From the NCBI GenBank assembly GCA_030622135.1, contig JAUXGL010000032.1, positions 1-32,421 of the forward strand: a stretch of DNA of 32,421 nt, in the 5' to 3' direction. Source of the stretch: Deltaproteobacteria bacterium. Its GTDB lineage: Bacteria > Myxococcota > B64-G9. The position numbers and the translations under genes were made by a program. The notes beneath the pieces are model-generated. The model made no database searches and was not told the origin of the DNA. It saw only the letters and a program-made list of their open reading frames with translations. Shown here in pieces: positions 23,746 to 31,338 of the stretch; within the stretch, counting starts at the first letter, position 1, and every line of letters begins with the position of its first letter.

Positions 23746-23787
23746 CAGGCGGACAAACCGAGTAGCGCTACCCAGGAGGTATATGCC

Positions 23788-24885
23788 TTGAGGAGATCGA
23801 GCGTTTTCCGATTCGTGCTTGGATGCTTTCCCCTGATCCTGGTCGTTTCCGGATGCCCGGAGAAGAAGGAAAAAACGACAGTCACCCCGGAGGCGGCCCC
23901 GACGCAGCCGGCAGCCGCCCCGGCCGTTTCCGCGTCGGGTTCGGTCCCGGAGGATCTGCTACCCGGAGCCTGGGAATCCGACGTCAAGAACAACCTGATC
24001 AAACTGGTGCTGGCCCATGGCGAAGGCAGTGCCCAATACGACCCGAAAGACCCGCCGGTGGCGGCCATCGACTTCGACAACACCTGCATCCGCGGCGACA
24101 TCGGCCGGGCCTTCTACGACTGGATGGTGACCGAGCGCAAGATCCGGTTCAACGACGAAATCTTCAAGGCCCTGCCCGGCGACAAGCGCAAAGACATAAG
24201 AGCGATCTGGAACAAGCTGAAAAAGCTGCCGGCCGAGAAACAAGCGAGTTCGATGGAGTTGCAAACCTTCCGCAAGCTCATGCACCAGGCTTACTGGGGC
24301 CTCTGCTACGACACGCCACCGGAAAAATGCTTCCCCTGGCAGGTGCGTTTCTACGCCGGGTACACGCCGGAAGAGATCCGCGACATGGCCAAGCAGGTCA
24401 TGGACCGCGAGATGGAAAAGCCCCTGGGCTCCGAGCCGATCAAGGCCGGCCCCGACGACACCGCGCCCGCCATCACTTCCACGGGAATCCGGATTCACCA
24501 GGAAGTGCAAGGCCTGATCGCCTTGCTTCAAAAGAAAGGCTTCCAGGTCTGGATCATTTCCGCCGGGCCTAAATGGGTCGTGGAAGGAGCAGCCCGGCAC
24601 TTCGGCGTCAAGCCCGATCGGGTGATCGGCATGCGCGCCAAGCTCCAGGACGGAAAGCTAACCGCCGAGATCGAGCCGCCCCCCACCTTCCGGAAAGGCA
24701 AGGTGGAAGCCATCGAGAAATTCATCGGCAAGAAACCCCTGCTGGCCGTGGGAGACTCCTGGACCGACGCCGAGATGCTCGAATACGTCGAGCACGCGCT
24801 ACTGATCGACCGCGGCTACGCAGACCTGAAGAAGAAGGCCATCAAATTGGGCTGGTGGATCCAACCCACATTTCCGGTAGAGTAG
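23788..24885 (+). CDS. HAD-family phosphatase lipoprotein
   Basis: This 365-residue protein has a lipoprotein signal (LILVVSGC, Cys23), a Pro/Ala linker and a HAD phosphatase domain. Motif I is AIDFDNTC (nucleophile Asp95, acid/base Asp97), motif II is IISAG, a lysine in RKGKVEAIE fits motif III, and motif IV is GDSWTD (Asp323, Asp327). The helical cap between motifs I and II and the overall pattern recall phosphoserine or phosphorylcholine phosphatases, so a small phosphomonoester substrate outside the cytoplasm is likely. A TTG start at 23788 is chosen: AGGAGG lies 8 bases upstream, and the residues before it do not resemble a signal. The closest ATG (23783) is out of frame. The CAP-domain gene starts 5 bases after the stop, so this heads a three-gene cluster. 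Confidence 0.88.
   Translation: MRRSSVFRFVLGCFPLILVVSGCPEKKEKTTVTPEAAPTQPAAAPAVSASGSVPEDLLPGAWESDVKNNLIKLVLAHGEGSAQYDPKDPPVAAIDFDNTCIRGDIGRAFYDWMVTERKIRFNDEIFKALPGDKRKDIRAIWNKLKKLPAEKQASSMELQTFRKLMHQAYWGLCYDTPPEKCFPWQVRFYAGYTPEEIRDMAKQVMDREMEKPLGSEPIKAGPDDTAPAITSTGIRIHQEVQGLIALLQKKGFQVWIISAGPKWVVEGAARHFGVKPDRVIGMRAKLQDGKLTAEIEPPPTFRKGKVEAIEKFIGKKPLLAVGDSWTDAEMLEYVEHALLIDRGYADLKKKAIKLGWWIQPTFPVE
23923..23951 (+). repeat. 29-bp dispersed repeat, copy 1 (second copy 26673-26701)
   Basis: This 29-base stretch in the linker of the HAD lipoprotein matches 26673-26701 in the third gene of the cluster at 28 of 29 bases. The two copies are read in different frames: here PAVSASGSVPE, there PFPHRVRSRT. 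A chance match of this length is improbable, so a mobile or copied short sequence is likely. Confidence 0.8.
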
Positions 24886-24890
24886 AACGT

Positions 24891-26504
24891 ATGCGCGCCG
24901 ACGCCCTGGCCATCCTGCTGCTGTTTTTCTCCACGGCGAGCGCCGACGCGCTGGCAGAGCCGGCACAACTAACCGTCGGCCCGGCCCCCACCTGCAAGGA
25001 ACGCTACAACGTAGAGACCAAGTTCCTGGCCAATCCCGACGAGTCCGTGCTGATAGCCGGTGTGATCGGCTGGTGCCGGAATAACCAGGTCCGGATGATC
25101 TGGGACGAACGCTACGCGACCGTGGCCCGGCAATGGAGCGGCTACCTTGCCAAATCGGGGCTGGATTCCGCTAAGATGCTCCCGGTGGATCGCCTTCGTT
25201 TCGAGCTGCACCAACAAGGCGTGACCGACGCCAACATCACACCGTTTTCCGTCGAAGGACCACCGGAAAAAATGCCGCCGGAGATGCGGCAGTTCCTCGA
25301 CGACGAGAAGATCCGGGCCCGGTATACCCACTTCGCCGTGGGAGTCACCCGGTCTCCAGACCAGAAGAAGATGGTCAGCACGCTGCTGTTGGGGAAACGA
25401 CCCGCGCTCATGGACCCCGTGCCGGTCTGCCCCCAGCCGAGCAGCCGCCTGAAGCTGCGGATGCAACTGCTGAAGGGCTACCGACACGCCCGCTGGCTGC
25501 TGACCACCCCGAAAGGCGAAGTGCAAGACGACATTCTGATTTACACCGAGGGGGCCTGGGGCGGCACGCTGCCCCTGGATTCGGGCAAGGGAACCTACCA
25601 AATGGAGATCGTGGTGCACGGCCCCCGCGGGCCCGAGGTAGCCGCCCTGTTTCCTCTGTACGTGGGGGTCGAGCGACCCGCCATTCCCACGATCAAGCTG
25701 CATCCCGCCCCGGCGCGCTACCGCACGCCCGAGGACGCCGAAACCGCCCTGCTCCGGCTGCTCAACCAGGAGCGCCGGCGCCAGGGTCTCCCCGCCCTGA
25801 CACCCGACCAGAAGCTCTGCGCGGTCGCCCGAGAGCACAGCCTGCAGCTTCTGGCCGAACGCCATGCGGCCCACCGCACCGCCACGACCGGCTCCCCGCT
25901 CGACCGGCTGCGCCGTTCGAACATTCCCTTCACCCGAGCGCTGGAAAACGTCTCCCTGTCGGCCAGCCCCGAAGCGGCCCACGAACGATTCATGGAAAGC
26001 CCGGGACACCGCCTCAACTTACTGGATCCCGACGTTACCGTCGCGGGTATCGGCATCGCCATGGAGCGCGGCTCCCAGGAAGACATTCTGGCGGTGACCG
26101 AGGTATTCATCGAGCCGATCCAGTCGGAGGCCATCTCGAACCTGGCCGAACGAATCACCGAAATGATCAACCGGAGGCGCAAGAGTCGCGGACGCTTCGC
26201 CCTGGGCCTGGACCGGGGGCTGTCCCACGCGGCCCTGCGCAGCGCCCGGCGTCTGGCGGCCCTGGGAAGCCGGGCGGATGCCCGGCACGAGGGCGATGCG
26301 CTGCTCGCGCTCCTGACCGGTGAAGACCAAGGCAACACCGGCGTCCAGATCAATTACTTCAAGACCGCCAACCACAACCGGGTGCTGGCCGCCCGGGGGC
26401 TGTTGGACGAAGACATAAACCGCATTGGAATAGGCCTGGCCAAACCACCCAACCAGAGCGTTCCCGGCGAACTCTGGATTGCGGTCATCTTCGCTGGTCG
26501 CTGA
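24891..26504 (+). CDS. Exported CAP/SCP-domain protein
   Basis: This 537-residue protein has a signal peptide (residues 1-23, ending ADALA). Residues 24-275 form an unrecognised N-terminal part, with a beta-rich stretch around LILYT- and EIVVHGPRG-like strands. Residues 280-405 are a CAP (SCP/PR-1) domain: LLRLLNQERRRQGLPAL, an AREHSLQLLAERHAAH helix, the ALENVSL glutamate-asparagine, and ESPGHRLNLLDPDVTVAGIG. A second, more diverged CAP-like half may follow (ITEMINRRRKSRGRFALGLD onward). Bacterial CAP proteins are exported and bind lipids, metals or peptidoglycan; enzymatic roles are unsettled. It starts 5 bases after the HAD lipoprotein gene, and the next gene starts 1 base after its stop. 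Confidence 0.88.
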   Translation: MRADALAILLLFFSTASADALAEPAQLTVGPAPTCKERYNVETKFLANPDESVLIAGVIGWCRNNQVRMIWDERYATVARQWSGYLAKSGLDSAKMLPVDRLRFELHQQGVTDANITPFSVEGPPEKMPPEMRQFLDDEKIRARYTHFAVGVTRSPDQKKMVSTLLLGKRPALMDPVPVCPQPSSRLKLRMQLLKGYRHARWLLTTPKGEVQDDILIYTEGAWGGTLPLDSGKGTYQMEIVVHGPRGPEVAALFPLYVGVERPAIPTIKLHPAPARYRTPEDAETALLRLLNQERRRQGLPALTPDQKLCAVAREHSLQLLAERHAAHRTATTGSPLDRLRRSNIPFTRALENVSLSASPEAAHERFMESPGHRLNLLDPDVTVAGIGIAMERGSQEDILAVTEVFIEPIQSEAISNLAERITEMINRRRKSRGRFALGLDRGLSHAALRSARRLAALGSRADARHEGDALLALLTGEDQGNTGVQINYFKTANHNRVLAARGLLDEDINRIGIGLAKPPNQSVPGELWIAVIFAGR

Positions 26505-26505
26505 C

Positions 26506-29500
26506 ATGCCCGCAAACGCACCCGCAGCCGGCGTCATCCGGCATCCCCGACTTATTGCCTACCAACAACTGATCGCCGCCGTCCAGGCGCCCCGGCCGTT
26601 TCATCGGCCGGGACTAGACCGGACCTCGCCCCAGCCGTTTCATCGGCCGGGACTAGACCGGACCTCGCCCCAGCCGTTTCCGCATCGGGTTCGGTCCCGG
26701 ACGATGAAACGTCCGGGGCACCAGCCGGGACTAGACCAGACCTCGGCCCGACCGGAAGTCGCCGGGGGGTCGGTGTGGAACGACTTCCTGCGCCGTCTGC
26801 CTCTGACGCTGGGTGAATCCACGGCCGAGCGCATCGCCCCGTACTCGGTAAGCGACTCGGTGCTGCAAGCGTTTCACCAGGCGGTGGACGGCCTGGTGGA
26901 TCTGATCAAGCGCCGGGCGGATCCGGCCTACGATCGGGAAAAAACCTCCGCCCTGCTTACCGACGAGAGCACGCGGGTGACCCTGTGGCCCCGGCGCTTC
27001 TGCCCGCGCACCATTCCCGAGGAGAGTCCGCAAAGAGGCGTGATTCGCCTGAGCCTGCTGGAATCGGCCGAGTTGGACGCGGGCCTCATGGAAAGCTGGC
27101 TGACCAAGCCGGCCGGCGGGCACTCCCTGATGGAGAAGCTGAAAGCACTCCTGGACAAGTCCCTGGTGGCGGCCCGCAGCCAGCCGGATCTCTCCGGTGC
27201 GGCGCTGCTCGCGCACCTGGCCGTGCTACGCACTCTGCTTACGGCCAAGGACCGGATCAAGCAGGAACGGGTCAAGAACATGAGCTACGCCAAACTGGAG
27301 CGCGCCGTGGGGATGGCCCTGCACGCCTGCTTCAACCGGGCGGTGCGCGAAACCCTGTCCGCCCATCCCCCGCATCCGGCCGGCACACCGGAGCACACCG
27401 ACACCCTGATCATCCTGTCTTCCCTGGGCCCCCTGGCATTCTTCTCTATCGGGAAGGCGGAGCTGACCGAGGACATCAATCCCTACGGGCTTTCAGTCGA
27501 GGTCGAGGAACTGCTGGACCCGATCTACCGCTCCCTGCTGGAGAGCGGCAACACGCCCCGGTACCTGCTGAACGAATGCCTGCGGATTACCTACAACCGT
27601 CAGTCACTTCTAGAAACCCTGACGCGACAGGCTGCCTGCGAAGCCTTCCGCCGGCTGGCCCTGGATCACCTGATGGCCTCCGAGGACCCGACCTGCAAGG
27701 GAGATCAACTGCTCGCCGAGGCCTTTTACAAAAACGACGCCCTGCTGGTCTTGCTGGAAGAAGCCTCCTCCCTCAACCACCTGGTTCCGGAATTCCGCAA
27801 GAGACTCCGGGAATGGAGGATAACCGACGATCCCCCGGCGGCAATGAACCGGCTGTGCGCCTTTCTGGAGCAAATCCAGAAGGGCGGCGCACCCTGGAAA
27901 AAGTCGAACCACGACCCGGTCCTCCTGCGGGGCCTGCTGGAGCGATTCCTCCTCCTCCACCTGGACGAGTTCGCCACCGCCAACACCCAGAAGGAGCTCA
28001 AGCACGTGGTGGACCGCCGCGGATCCTGCTCCACGACCGCACTCATACAGGAATACGAGGATGGAAGGCTGTACCGCATCTCCGACGACGACCTGCCGCT
28101 GGTCAAGGTGCGGATCGCCACCGAAGAAGCGCAGGTGTTCGTGGACTTGAAGGGTTTTACCCGACGGACGGCCCGGGCCAAAGAGCTGGTCATGGCCGAG
28201 TTCCTAAAGACGGAGTTCTACGTGCCGATTCTGGATGCGGCCAAGGCATACTACTCCGGCGTGAGCGCCGATACGGGCGGCGAAACCATCGAGCTGGTGA
28301 ACCTGCTCGGCGACGCGGCGGCGTTCTCCGGGGACATCGTTTCCATCGTGGGATTGGCCCAAGACATCCAGAAGATCTTTAGGAATTACGCCAGCAAGCT
28401 CGAGGAGCTGGCTCCGGAGGAGGAAGATGGGGCTTTTTTGGCACTGCGGCAACAGGTGGGAACCCGCAGGACCGCGATCATCTCCGAGATCAAAAAGAAG
28501 AAGGAAAAATTGCAGTCTCTGCGAGAAGAGGTTTCCCGCCGCAACTCCCTGAGACCCGCCCAGATGGCCAAACAGCTGCAAAAAGATTTCCAGGACCAGT
28601 TCAACAAACTCCAGCTGGAGCACCAGAGCATCCAGGCCGGCGCAACGACTGCCGGGAATCCCGACGAAAAGGCCCGGCTGACCGAGATGGCCCGGAGGCT
28701 AAGAACCGCCCATGAGCGGCTGAACGGACAGCGCCAGCGAGTTCTCCGGCGGCTCAAGAAGCTCAGGGGGAAAGAGCAAACGCGCCTGCTTTGCGATCTG
28801 CTGAGCCAGAGACATCTCAAGGAAGACCGGGAAATCGAAGACGCCGTCCGGGCCCTGGAGGAGGAAAATCGCTCCCTGCAAGACGCGCTGGAAGAGGAGC
28901 GCACCTTAAGGACGGGGATGGGCCTGGTGGCCGGCCTGTTCATCTCGTACGGCGCCGCTTCCGAGCGCATCGAGATCGACGACGACGTATGGGGGCTCCA
29001 GCGCGTGTCGGTCAGCGAACGCATCAACGAGGCCGCCCGGGGAACCGCCCGGAACATAACGGTGAAGCGCTGGCTGGACGAAACGCTGGCCACCGCCCGG
29101 GTGGACCGGGCCAACCCCATGCTGGAGCTACCGTTTTGGGTGTACATCGCTCCCATCCGGATTCCCGGACTAACGCCCGCGGAAACCCAGGCCCAGTCCC
29201 ACAACGACATCCACAACCTCGGCGAAGCCATCAGCGAACCAGCCCTGAACGCCTACATCCAAAAAACCCGGACTGAGAAATTCTTCTTCCGGGTCCAGGT
29301 GCGCACCGAGGAGCTCCACCCGGAAATCCAAAAACGCTTTTTCTTCGTCGACGACATGTTGACCTTGATCGTGTCACGGCCCATGAACGCCAGAGGAAAA
29401 GAAGAGGAGCTGTTCCGCTACGCCGGCCAGGTCCTGTTCCGCGGATTCGAGGTCACCCACCCCACCCGGGTTTACGAAATCATCCGATCGGGAAGCCCGT

Positions 29501-29589
29501 TTACCAAGCTGCTTTCGCAACATCACCTGCAGGACTGGCTGGTCGAAGCGGAACAGAATCCGGCTTGCCGGCTGGACGGCCTGGTCTAG
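26506..29589 (+). CDS. Large protein with class III cyclase-like domain split by coiled coil
   Basis: This 1027-residue protein has no signal peptide. Residues 30-82 are encoded by tandem repeats (RPFHRPGLDRTSPQ type). Residues 85-525 are helical and unrecognised. Residues 540-615 look like the first half of a class III nucleotidyl cyclase: VFVDLKGFTRRT (Asp547) and NLLGDAAAF (Asp603), the two metal aspartates. A charged coiled coil follows (about 635-804). Then comes GLVAGLFISYG and ERINEAARGTA, matching the cyclase G-I-x-x-G strand and the transition-state Asn841 and Arg845. The lysine that selects adenine is Asn599 here and the partner aspartate is Gln832, so the substrate is uncertain. 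Residues 900-1027 are unassigned. The ATG at 26506 lies 1 base after the CAP gene's stop; ATG 26704, after the repeats, is an alternative. Cyclase activity is inference. Confidence 0.72.
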   Translation: MPANAPAAGVIRHPRLIAYQQLIAAVQAPRPFHRPGLDRTSPQPFHRPGLDRTSPQPFPHRVRSRTMKRPGHQPGLDQTSARPEVAGGSVWNDFLRRLPLTLGESTAERIAPYSVSDSVLQAFHQAVDGLVDLIKRRADPAYDREKTSALLTDESTRVTLWPRRFCPRTIPEESPQRGVIRLSLLESAELDAGLMESWLTKPAGGHSLMEKLKALLDKSLVAARSQPDLSGAALLAHLAVLRTLLTAKDRIKQERVKNMSYAKLERAVGMALHACFNRAVRETLSAHPPHPAGTPEHTDTLIILSSLGPLAFFSIGKAELTEDINPYGLSVEVEELLDPIYRSLLESGNTPRYLLNECLRITYNRQSLLETLTRQAACEAFRRLALDHLMASEDPTCKGDQLLAEAFYKNDALLVLLEEASSLNHLVPEFRKRLREWRITDDPPAAMNRLCAFLEQIQKGGAPWKKSNHDPVLLRGLLERFLLLHLDEFATANTQKELKHVVDRRGSCSTTALIQEYEDGRLYRISDDDLPLVKVRIATEEAQVFVDLKGFTRRTARAKELVMAEFLKTEFYVPILDAAKAYYSGVSADTGGETIELVNLLGDAAAFSGDIVSIVGLAQDIQKIFRNYASKLEELAPEEEDGAFLALRQQVGTRRTAIISEIKKKKEKLQSLREEVSRRNSLRPAQMAKQLQKDFQDQFNKLQLEHQSIQAGATTAGNPDEKARLTEMARRLRTAHERLNGQRQRVLRRLKKLRGKEQTRLLCDLLSQRHLKEDREIEDAVRALEEENRSLQDALEEERTLRTGMGLVAGLFISYGAASERIEIDDDVWGLQRVSVSERINEAARGTARNITVKRWLDETLATARVDRANPMLELPFWVYIAPIRIPGLTPAETQAQSHNDIHNLGEAISEPALNAYIQKTRTEKFFFRVQVRTEELHPEIQKRFFFVDDMLTLIVSRPMNARGKEEELFRYAGQVLFRGFEVTHPTRVYEIIRSGSPFTKLLSQHHLQDWLVEAEQNPACRLDGLV
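26591..26749 (+). repeat. 39-bp tandem repeat with palindromes at the 5' end of the cyclase-like gene
   Basis: Positions 26595-26633 and 26634-26672 are identical 39-base units; a third begins at 26673 and diverges, and a related fragment with a few changes lies at 26724-26749. The first unit carries an exact hairpin, CCCGGCCG (26591-26598) with CGGCCGGG (26605-26612). The 10-mer CGTTTCATCG (26597-26606) recurs inverted at 26702-26711. The units are in frame (13 codons) and give Arg/Pro-rich peptide, but the DNA looks like a palindromic repeat element rather than selected protein. Confidence 0.88.
26673..26701 (+). repeat. 29-bp dispersed repeat, copy 2
   Basis: This copy differs from 23923-23951 by one base. 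It follows directly after the two 39-base units, sharing their first seven bases, so the dispersed and tandem repeats probably belong to one family. Confidence 0.8.
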
Positions 29590-29600
29590 TCCAGGCGAGA

Positions 29601-30680
29601 TCAGAAACGACCGACAAGTCCCAACCCCACGCCGCCGGGAACCACGCCGGGCAGGAGGGCTATGCCGGGTGAAGACTCGCCCGCGGGTTTTTCTTCCCCG
29701 CCGCCAACGACGAACAGGATCACCGAGCCCACCAGCAACATTCCCCCGGTGCCGGCCAAGACCGTACCCCAGGTCTTCTGGTCGGCCGCCACGGCCAACC
29801 CCACGCCGGCTCCGCCGAGACCGGCGCCCACGCCCAGAAGCACCCAGGCAGCGGTTTTTTGAAACTCGCCCGACGACTCCGGGGCTGCTTCGGGGGGCTT
29901 GGTCGGCTCGGGGCCGGCATCGACGCGTTTCGGCGCTTCGGGCTTGCCCCGCTCATAAATCAACCCCACCACCATGGCGTTCTTCAAATCCACCTTCAAC
30001 CGGGCCACCTCGTTGAAGCGGATGGCCACGAACCGCGAGAACTCCCCGAAACCATCCTTGGTGATCCGCAGGATGTGCTTCCCCGGTTTCAGTCCCTCCA
30101 GGGGCTTTATAAGAGGCGTGGCGGCAATGAAACTGCCATCCAGTTGAACCTGGGCTCCGTCCTCCGAGCAATCCAGAGCCAGCGTCCCGGTCCACTTCCG
30201 GGGAGCCAGCAGCTGGACCAGCAGCTCGTCCAGGACGGCGCGGCGCGCGCGGGTTTCGATGGGGATGGCCACCGCCACCCGGCGGACCTCCTTGGCGCCG
30301 CGGTCCAGCAGCTTCAGGTCCAGCGAGACCTCCTCCCCCAGCCCGCCCAGGACTCCCGTGAGCACCCAGTGGACCCGCAGGGCCGACACGACCTTCTCGA
30401 TGGGCACATCCTCGGCGACGCGACGGCGCTTCAGCCTTTTTTCCACCAAGGCTTTCTCGATCAACCGGAACCCCTCGGCCCGCTTGAAGGCCTGTCTCAG
30501 GTCGTAGAGCACCCGCCGGGAGGTATTCTCGTCAATCCCCAGCAGCCGGATGTTAAAGATGGCCACCAGTTGCGCCTGGGGCTTATTGACCCGGCGCTTG
30601 TGCCTTTGCGGCTTGGCCAGAACCGGCAAAGCCAGCGCCAAGATCAGCAAGAACGAAATGTACCGTGCGCTTCGCAACAT
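29601..30680 (-). CDS. PEGA-domain exported membrane protein
   Basis: This 359-residue protein has a signal peptide (residues 1-22, ending LALALPVLA). Residues 35-160 resemble the CsgG or TolB N-terminal-type alpha/beta domain (LVAIFNIRLLGID, then RLIEKALVEKRL and WVLTGVLGG), followed by a PEGA domain (about 164-234: CSEDGAQVQLDG, TPLIKPLEGLKPGKHILRITKDGF). After a Pro-rich linker come two membrane spans (about 278-299 and 305-327) and a short tail. The architecture is frequent in Myxococcota-type genomes, usually without a known function. The ATG at 30680 has AAGGA 7 bases upstream. A good sigma70-type promoter lies at 30710-30739. It converges with the cyclase-like gene with an 11-base gap, and is divergent from trmL. 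Confidence 0.87.
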   Translation of the reverse strand: MLRSARYISFLLILALALPVLAKPQRHKRRVNKPQAQLVAIFNIRLLGIDENTSRRVLYDLRQAFKRAEGFRLIEKALVEKRLKRRRVAEDVPIEKVVSALRVHWVLTGVLGGLGEEVSLDLKLLDRGAKEVRRVAVAIPIETRARRAVLDELLVQLLAPRKWTGTLALDCSEDGAQVQLDGSFIAATPLIKPLEGLKPGKHILRITKDGFGEFSRFVAIRFNEVARLKVDLKNAMVVGLIYERGKPEAPKRVDAGPEPTKPPEAAPESSGEFQKTAAWVLLGVGAGLGGAGVGLAVAADQKTWGTVLAGTGGMLLVGSVILFVVGGGEEKPAGESSPGIALLPGVVPGGVGLGLVGRF

Positions 30681-30709
30681 CAGGAAATCCTTGGAATCTT
30701 CCGCGAAAC

Positions 30710-30739
30710 ATGATACCAATCGCTTTGCTGGAGTGTCAA
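30710..30739 (-). promoter_or_regulatory. Sigma70-type promoter of the PEGA protein gene
   Basis: On the minus strand a perfect TTGACA (30739-30734) and TATCAT (30715-30710, five of six) are 18 bases apart. Transcription would start near 30703, leaving about 22 bases before the ATG at 30680. This is the best promoter match seen in the window. Confidence 0.65.
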
Positions 30740-30744
30740 AAAAA

Positions 30745-31224
30745 GTGAAATCCCCCCTACAACTGGTTCTGGTCACGCCCGAGATTCCGGCCAACACGGG
30801 CAACATCGTGCGCCTGTGCGCCGCCACTTCGGTCCCCCTGCACCTGGTCGAGCCCCTGGGCTTTTGCATGGACGACCGCCTGCTCAAGCGCGCCGGGCTG
30901 GACTACTGGAAACACTGCGCCATCCACAATCACCTGACCTTCGAGAACATCGAGCGGGAATTCAAAGATGCCCGGTTCCTCTTCCTCTCCGCCCGCGCCA
31001 CCCGATCGTTTTACGATCTGGAAGTACACCCCGGCGATTTCATCGTCATGGGCCCGGAATCCACCGGGCTGTCCAACCATTTCTTGGCCCGGGGGACCCG
31101 CCGGCAAAACACCTTCCAAATCCCCATGCCCGGAGAGGCCCGCAGCTTGAACCTGGCCACCGCCGCCGGCATCGTGATCTACGAAGCGCTGCGTCAGATC
31201 GGCCGGCTAGATCGATCGAGATGA
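30745..31224 (+). CDS. trmL: tRNA (cytidine(34)-2'-O)-methyltransferase, SPOUT family
   Basis: This 159-residue protein matches TrmL in length and in all three SPOUT motifs: PANTGNIVRLCAAT, VMGPESTGLS and IPMPGEARSLNLATAAGIVIYEALRQ, the last forming the trefoil knot that binds S-adenosylmethionine. The HLVEPLGFCMDD segment is also typical. TrmL methylates the wobble ribose of certain leucine tRNAs. The start is taken as the GTG at 30745, since the conserved strand begins VKSPLQLVLV and a GGAG lies 11 bases upstream; a GTG at 30733 would add four residues. The start region abuts the -35 element of the divergent PEGA gene. The gene probably stands alone, 114 bases before the pseudouridine synthase gene. 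Confidence 0.93.
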   Translation: MKSPLQLVLVTPEIPANTGNIVRLCAATSVPLHLVEPLGFCMDDRLLKRAGLDYWKHCAIHNHLTFENIEREFKDARFLFLSARATRSFYDLEVHPGDFIVMGPESTGLSNHFLARGTRRQNTFQIPMPGEARSLNLATAAGIVIYEALRQIGRLDRSR

Positions 31225-31231
31225 CACGATC

Positions 31232-31259
31232 TTTACACTTGACCCGCCAGTTGCATAAA
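31232..31259 (+). promoter_or_regulatory. Candidate promoter of the pseudouridine synthase gene
   Basis: TTTACA (31232-31237) and CATAAA (31254-31259) are 16 bases apart, about 75 bases before the ATG at 31339. The leader contains a GGCAC/GTGCC hairpin with a 5-base loop near 31293-31307. Both are moderate matches. Confidence 0.3.
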
Positions 31260-31338
31260 CGTAAGTCACTCGGTGGCTACAAGGCGCGTCTGGTGGCACG
31301 TCTTGTGCCGTGCAGTGTGCAATGCTGGAGGTAAGGCA

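Noticed and set aside
26591-26749. CRISPR array
   Set aside because: The repeats are directly adjacent with no unique spacers, only two exact copies exist, and no cas gene is present.
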